Positions 59,259 to 64,000 of a stretch of DNA of 64,000 nt are shown here, piece after piece (the first letter of the stretch is position 1; each line of letters begins with the position of its first letter). The translations under genes and the position numbers were made by a program. Source of the DNA: JAUIIK01 sp963745675 (GTDB lineage: Bacteria > Chloroflexota > Chloroflexia > Thermomicrobiales > CFX8); contig CAVUYM010000016.1 in assembly GCA_963745675.1 (NCBI GenBank), forward strand, positions 124,001 to 188,000, read 5' to 3'. Under the pieces are notes generated by a model that worked only from the letters and a program-made list of their open reading frames with translations, ran no database searches and had not been told where the DNA came from.

Positions 59259-60012
59259 TCAGCCTCCCGTTGGTCCAAAGCGTTCGGTCTTGATTCGCGC
59301 CCCATCGAAGCCCATCTCGACCAGCGTGGCCGCAACAGCTTCTACAAAAGCGGTCGGCCCGCAGATGAAGTTGTGCCCGGCCTCGGACGTGGGCCAGGCA
59401 ATCTCATCCAGCATCGCGGCATCAACCCGGCGAGCGTAGCCGTCCCAGCCAGGCGGCGGGGTGCGTGTGTAGGTTCGGAAGATCTCGACGCCCAGTCTGA
59501 TTGCTAGCGATGTCGAGCAGTTCTGAGTCATAAATTACGTCGTTCTCGGATCTGACCGAGTAGAGCAGCCGCACCGGCACGTCACTGTCTTGAGCAATCC
59601 GATGGCGCAGCATCGCCATGAGTGGGACGATGCCCGAACCACCGGCGACGAGCAGCAACGGTCCGCCGTGTGAAACATCCCAGACGAAGTAGCCGCCGAC
59701 CGGTCCCCTCACCTCGATCAAGTCACCGGGGATGACGTCTTGCACCAGATAGGGCGAGACTTCGCCGTCGGGCAGTTCCTCGACGGTGATCTCGACTCGC
59801 TCGGATTCAGGCGGCGAAGCGATCGAGTAGCTGCGCACAGCCTGATAGCCATCTTCAGCAGTCAGGCGGACATCGACGTGCTGCCCCGGCCGGTGCCCTG
59901 GCCAACCGGGCGTCGCGAAGGCGAGTGTTCGCGCTCGCTCCGACGATGGAAGCGTCTCGACGACCTCAGCGACCTGCCAGGTTAGTCGCCCCAATGTCGC
60001 TGTTCTTGCCAT
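59259..60012 (-). CDS. Ferredoxin-NADP-reductase-like flavoprotein (one frameshift)
   Basis: FAD/NAD(P)-binding reductase: RSYSIASPPESERVE (FAD-binding RxYS), VRGPVGGYFVW, LLLVAGGSGIVPLMAMLRHR (NAD-binding). Near 59505 the frame changes, continuing as GVEIFRTYTRTPPPGWDGYA and FICGPTAFVEAVAATLVEMG and ending KTERFGPTGG. No plant-type iron-sulfur domain follows. It overlaps the upstream molybdoenzyme gene by 31 bases, so it probably passes electrons to or from it. Confidence 0.8.
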
Positions 60013-60590
60013 GGATCACCGTAATCGTGATAGCCGAGTGATTCCCAAAAGCCGGGCTCGTTGTCGTCGGTCAGCCGCAACCCGCGCACCCACTTCGCGC
60101 TCTTCCAGAAATAGAGGTGCGGGACGAGCAGCCGGGCCGGGCCGCCGTGGGCAGGTTCGAGCGGCTCGCCGTCGTATTCGAATGCAATCCAGGCCCTGCC
60201 GCCGGTCACATCCTCGACCGGCAGGTTCGTCGTGTAGCCGCCATCGCAATAGGCGATCACGTAGTCAGCGGCGTGGTCGACCATATCGAGCAAAGTATCA
60301 AGCGAAACGCCGCGCCAGGTCGTATCGAACTTAGACCAGCGCGTGACGCAGTGGATGTCAGTCGTCACTGTCTCGCTCGGCAGGGCCTGGAACTCTTCCC
60401 AGCTCCAGCGCAGTTCATCATCGACATCGCCAGTGATCGAAAAGTCCCAGCGGTCGAGCGGCGTCCTTGGCGTTGGGCCAGCTGAAAGGACGGGGAAGTC
60501 ATCGGTTAGGTATTGGCCGGGAGGAACCCGTCCGGAAGTATCTTCCCGACGGCGGCCCCGGAAACCACGAGAAATGAGTCTACCTGCCAT
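59982..60590 (-). CDS. Sulfite-oxidase-like (YedY/MsrP-fold) molybdoenzyme, cytosolic
   Basis: About 202 residues. N-terminal SRGFRGRRREDTSGRVPPGQ and LTDDFPVLSAGPTP, then WEEFQALPSETVTTDIHCVTRWSKFDTTWRG containing the molybdenum-ligand Cys, and GEPLEPAHGGPARLLVPHLY. The ATG at 60590 (MAGRLISRGFRG) has AAAGGG upstream. There is no Tat signal, unlike the molybdoenzyme at 48812. The operon with a ferredoxin reductase and DUF6510 is a recurring arrangement. The substrate is unknown; a sulfoxide or sulfite is the family expectation. Confidence 0.87.
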   Translation of the reverse strand: MAGRLISRGFRGRRREDTSGRVPPGQYLTDDFPVLSAGPTPRTPLDRWDFSITGDVDDELRWSWEEFQALPSETVTTDIHCVTRWSKFDTTWRGVSLDTLLDMVDHAADYVIAYCDGGYTTNLPVEDVTGGRAWIAFEYDGEPLEPAHGGPARLLVPHLYFWKSAKWVRGLRLTDDNEPGFWESLGYHDYGDPWQEQRHWGD

Positions 60591-60820
60591 TCGTCGCCCT
60601 TTCGTGATGCTCGAAGCGAAAACCAATGACGAAGATGCGTTGGTACGGTTGCTCCGCCGGATCGTTCAGTCACCTGGACAGGTCGAATTACCTGGGAAGC
60701 AATTCACAGTCTAATACACGTGCAAGCGTCAATACAGACCTCTCAAACGCGATTATCGCAGCTAAGGATCTATACTCATCGAGTCCAATTTCGATTCGCC
60801 CAACGCGCCAGGAGGGTGCT

Positions 60821-62230
60821 ATGAATCACGACGAACTCTGTAATCTGACGCTCACCGAAGTCGCCGCACTCATCGCAGCCCGCGAGGTCTCACCGGTTGA
60901 ACTGACCGATGCTCAACTCGAACGGATCGAGCGGCTCGACCCGCGCCTGAAAAGCTACGTCCTCGTATTGGCCGACGAGGCCCGCGCCGCGGCGGCGGAA
61001 GCCGAACGCGAGATCCAGGCCGGGAACTACCGTGGTCCGCTGCACGGCGTGCCGGTCGCCGTAAAAGATCTTTGCGCGGTGACAGGCACGCCGACAAAGG
61101 GCGGCGCAGCCGTGCTGTCCGACAACGTGACCGACCACGACGCTGAGGTCGTAGCCAGGTTGAAAGCAGCCGGCGCGGTACTGGTCGGCAAACTGAACCT
61201 GACCGAAGGCGCAATGGGGAACTACAATCCCGACTTCGACGTCCCGCTGAATCCCTGGGATCCGAACTGCTGGTCCGGCGCTTCTTCGAGCGGTTCCGGG
61301 GTCGCGACTGCCGCTGGGCTCTGCTTCGGGTCACTGGGAAGCGATACCGGTGGATCTATTCGCTTCCCTTCGGCAGCCTGCGGCATCGTCGGCATCAAGC
61401 CAACCTGGGGCCGGGTCAGCCGCTACGGCGTCCTGGCGCTGGCAGAATCGCTCGACCATGTCGGACCGATGACCCGCTCGACGGCCGATGCGGCGGCGAT
61501 ACTACAGGTGATTGCGGGCCGCGACCCGAAGGACCCGACGACGTTGATCGAACCGGTTGGCGACCTCGTCGGTGAGATTGAGCGCGGCGTCCAGGGTGTC
61601 CGCATCGGCTACGACGCCAATTACACACGGAACGGCTGCAATGACGAGCAGGCAGATTCGGTTGAGACAGCGTTGCAGGTGCTGGCCGATCTCGGAGCGG
61701 AGATCGTCGAGGTCGCGATGCCGGATGTCGCCATGTACCTACCGGCGTGGCAGACGATCTGCACGGCAGAGGCCGTCGCCGCTCACGAGGCCAGCTATCC
61801 GTCTCGGCGTGATGAATATGGACCAGGATTCCGTGGCTGGCTCGACCACGGAAGCAGGGTTACTGGAGCGGAGTACGCAACGGCCAATAACCTTCGACAT
61901 GCCTGCAACGGACTGATTCGACGGACCTTCGAAGGCATCGACGCCCTGATCTGCCCATCGACCCCTGGACCAGCACATCAGATCACAATGGATCAGATGT
62001 ATGGACCAATCGAGTGGGATGAAGAGGGGCTTGCCGCGCAGCTGCGCTATACCGGGCCCTTCGACTTCAACGGCGCGCCAACACTCTCGGTACCATCAGG
62101 ACTGAGTTCCGAGGGCCTGCCGCTCAGCGTCCAGTTCGTCGGCCACCACCTCGGCGAAGGGCTGCTTTGTCAGATCGGCCACGCCTACGAAAGCGCCACG
62201 GACTGGCATGCGCTGCGTCCACCGCTCTAG
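60821..62230 (+). CDS. Amidase (amidase-signature family)
   Basis: 469 residues. Amidase-signature landmarks: catalytic Lys in GVPVAVKDLCAV, then the Ser/Gly-rich GASSSGSGVATAAG with the cis-Ser, and the nucleophile Ser in GSDTGGSIRFPSAACGIVG. The C-terminal part GPFDFNGAPTLSVPSG is typical. The ATG at 60821 follows a perfect AGGAGG. It is close to Asp-tRNA(Asn)/Glu-tRNA(Gln) amidotransferase GatA in layout, but no gatB/gatC is adjacent, so a stand-alone amide hydrolase is more likely. Intact. Confidence 0.9.
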   Translation: MNHDELCNLTLTEVAALIAAREVSPVELTDAQLERIERLDPRLKSYVLVLADEARAAAAEAEREIQAGNYRGPLHGVPVAVKDLCAVTGTPTKGGAAVLSDNVTDHDAEVVARLKAAGAVLVGKLNLTEGAMGNYNPDFDVPLNPWDPNCWSGASSSGSGVATAAGLCFGSLGSDTGGSIRFPSAACGIVGIKPTWGRVSRYGVLALAESLDHVGPMTRSTADAAAILQVIAGRDPKDPTTLIEPVGDLVGEIERGVQGVRIGYDANYTRNGCNDEQADSVETALQVLADLGAEIVEVAMPDVAMYLPAWQTICTAEAVAAHEASYPSRRDEYGPGFRGWLDHGSRVTGAEYATANNLRHACNGLIRRTFEGIDALICPSTPGPAHQITMDQMYGPIEWDEEGLAAQLRYTGPFDFNGAPTLSVPSGLSSEGLPLSVQFVGHHLGEGLLCQIGHAYESATDWHALRPPL

Positions 62231-62372
62231 GAGCAACGCGGCACCAGTCCGGTTTCCAGAATGTGGAGCGATCTCGAAGGGTTTCAGTAACACGGGCTGG
62301 TCGTGCACCTCCATTCCGGGTCAATACCGGCCACCAGAGGACTCTGGCCTCCGATTCAAACCGGTTGGCTGA

Positions 62373-63061
62373 TCACCAACTCACTGCCCCCTCAGCCTGA
62401 GCCCACTCTCGTTCTATGTCCCGTCGGAGCCGAGCGTCGACGATTGCACCTTTCCAATTGGTTTCCAGATGGTCGAACAGCTGTGCCGGGTTGCCGGCAA
62501 CGACACGCTGCTCGAATTCGTGTTGCGCCTCCCTGCGAAACAAGACCTGCATCGACGACGTCTAGCTAGAGCCGCCTCCGCCATTTCATAGTCAACGAAG
62601 TCATCCTTCTCGTGGAGCAGTCCGACTGACGTCGTCCGAGCACCGGAGCGGATAGTGATCGGCGATGGTCGTGGCGCCGGGTGGATATCGATGAGCAGTC
62701 CTGCGGGTTGCAGCAGCTCGTGGATTCTCTCCAGAGCATGAACCATGCTCTCCGGCTGCATTCATCACAATGACCACGCCAGGATAACCAGATCAAAACG
62801 CTCAGATACCGTGGAATCCAGCAGGCCATATGCCGCGAAAGTGACTCGCGCATTGAGCTCCGCCGGCAGTTCACTCTTCGCCTGCGCAATCCGGTCGGCG
62901 TCAGGGTCGATAGCGAAGACGTGGTCGGCGAGCGCCGCATATTGCCTGGTGAGGCGACCATCGCCGCATCCGACTTCAAGCACCCGCCGACCTTCGAGCT
63001 TTCCACTGCATGAAAGGAGCGCGCTCAGTTCTTCGCCGGAGGGATCGATGCGTACAGCCAC
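62373..63061 (-). CDS. Class I SAM-dependent methyltransferase with stop codons and a frameshift
   Basis: SAM-binding motif I RRVLEVGCGDGRLTRQYA, motif II-like VFAIDPDADRIAQAK, and motif III FDLVILAWSL. Two consecutive TGA codons (about 62764-62769) follow, then in the same frame MQPESMVHALERIHELLQPA and GLLIDIHPAPRP. Near 62560 the frame changes to LFRREAQHEFEQRVV and ends with FDHLETNWKGAIVDARLRRD. The GTG at 63061 is the likely start and lies 32 bases inside the end of the neighbouring gene. The substrate is unknown. Confidence 0.7.
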
Positions 63062-63092
63062 AGGTGCGGCCCTCTCCCGATCACAGCGCGGA

Positions 63093-64000
63093 TCAGGCGA
63101 TCTGGCGCTGGCCCTTGACGACACCCGCCAGCGCAGCGATGTGTTTTGGCTCAGTCCCGCAGCAACCGCCGACTATCTGCGCGCCCATCTCGATCCACTC
63201 CAGACCGTAGCGAGCGAAGCGCTCGACTTCGTCGTCGACGCCCGTCGGCGGATGGGAATAAGCGCCAATCGGCCCATCGAATGCCTGTCTCAGCTTCGGC
63301 AAACCAACCGAAACGTCGGCCGGGTTCGAACACATCAACAGAATTGCTTCGACGGGCAAGCCTTCGAGTGCCCGGCACAGATCCTCGAAACTCTCGCGGA
63401 ACTGCATCGTGCCATCTGATGAGATCAGCCGCAGACCCAGCAGCACCGGCAGTCCACTCGTCGCACACGCTTCAACGGCAACGACGGCCTCATCGATCGC
63501 GGCGACGTACTCCGGCAGCATGAAATCCACACCGACATCGGCGAGGACACGTGACTGCGCGCGAAACTCGGTCCCCAGATCGCCGTCCACCGGAGGTGCT
63601 ATGCCACCCGCGACATACGCTTCGGGATTCACCCTATCCCGGCTGCTGACGGCGATTTCGCCCGCGGCTCGGGTGTATCGCTCCCACTCGTCGGCTACGC
63701 CGATCTGCGCCAGCTTTGGCCGGTTCGTCCAGAAGCTGTTCGAGATGATGATGTCGGCGCCGAGTCGCAAATAGTCTTCATGTATCTCGCGCACGACATC
63801 GGGCGATTCGATGTTCGCCGGGGCCGACCAGGGTCCCATCCGGCGCAGGTAGTCCTCGTGCACGCGGCGCATACTGGCCGGGTCAGACTCCTTGAGGTAG
63901 TCGTAGATCGACTGGGAGTCGTCCCTAAACGTTTCGGCTATCCTCACTTTTGCGCCGCGACGCTCCAACTCATCGCCCGTAGCGCCGTCCATGAGCAGGA
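63093..64000 (-). CDS. Homocysteine S-methyltransferase family protein, 5' end outside window
   Basis: Betaine/S-methylmethionine:homocysteine methyltransferase-like TIM barrel. LLMDGATGDELERRG is at the visible N-terminus, GADIIISNSFWTNRPKLAQIG follows, and the zinc motif appears as MCSN mid-protein and GAQIVGGCCGTEPKHI near the end. The methionine at 63992 is internal to the usual N-terminus (two residues precede it at the window edge), so the start probably lies beyond 64000. Intact within the window. The methyl donor cannot be assigned. Confidence 0.88.
   Translation of the reverse strand, partial: LLMDGATGDELERRGAKVRIAETFRDDSQSIYDYLKESDPASMRRVHEDYLRRMGPWSAPANIESPDVVREIHEDYLRLGADIIISNSFWTNRPKLAQIGVADEWERYTRAAGEIAVSSRDRVNPEAYVAGGIAPPVDGDLGTEFRAQSRVLADVGVDFMLPEYVAAIDEAVVAVEACATSGLPVLLGLRLISSDGTMQFRESFEDLCRALEGLPVEAILLMCSNPADVSVGLPKLRQAFDGPIGAYSHPPTGVDDEVERFARYGLEWIEMGAQIVGGCCGTEPKHIAALAGVVKGQRQIA

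Noticed and set aside
60821..62230. Amidase considered as GatA
   Set aside because: No gatB or gatC nearby and no GatA-specific feature could be distinguished by eye; left as a general amidase.

Overview
The window is about 60% GC and most resembles a Chloroflexota genome, probably a Thermomicrobia/Sphaerobacter-like lineage. The clues are LysW-dependent lysine/arginine biosynthesis genes, an F420-type luciferase-like oxidoreductase, a ScyD/ScyE-family propeller, very large LuxR (LAL) ATPase regulators, a DUF6510 protein, and secreted proteins with ETGH...YFER modules. This placement is inference from gene content; no 16S, tRNA or other marker RNA gene was seen.

Layout. 1-6.5 kb: a leftward operon argG-argH-lysW-(degenerate lysX paralogue)-lysK-lysX with a sigma70-type promoter and a structured leader. 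6.6-7.5 kb: a SnoaL-type protein with a zinc-ribbon tail. 7.8-24.2 kb: a head-to-tail array of eight paralogous secreted beta-helix genes (called P1-P8 here), several broken, all sharing an N-terminal signature and a three-unit Cys/YTG C-terminal module. 24.5-26.0 kb: a convergent membrane-anchored protein with twenty 15-residue SVSGG repeats that carries one copy of the same Cys/YTG motif. 26.1-33.8 kb: a region of duplication and decay with a SagB-type dehydrogenase, cupin, TetR, a TOPRIM protein and a PhtD-like binding protein, interspersed with truncated pieces of the same families. 33.9-41.4 kb: LLM oxidoreductase, nitroreductase, DinB, small membrane proteins, SodC, an ECF sigma factor with a coupled membrane protein, and a secreted beta-barrel-like protein. 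41.5-48.7 kb: an ArdC remnant, GNAT, FAD monooxygenase, two MFS exporters and a serine hydrolase. 48.8-59 kb: an exported molybdoenzyme, the ScyD-like propeller between ~200-bp direct repeats, and two tandem LAL regulators, the second broken. 59-64 kb: a DUF6510/ferredoxin-reductase/sulfite-oxidase-like operon, an amidase, a methyltransferase and a homocysteine S-methyltransferase running off the edge.

Single-base frameshifts are very common, including in argH, and several lie in short homopolymers. Uncorrected sequencing or assembly error is therefore a serious alternative to pseudogenisation for the lightly damaged genes. P4, P5, the second LAL gene, the 30.7-32.4 kb propeller gene and the truncated fragments look like genuine decay.

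The strongest candidates for something undescribed are (i) the P1-P8 array with its Cys/YTG module, also used by the SVSGG protein; (ii) a LysX-like ATP-grasp pseudoenzyme kept inside the LysW operon; and (iii) repeated truncated copies of the SagB/TetR/binding-protein neighbourhood.
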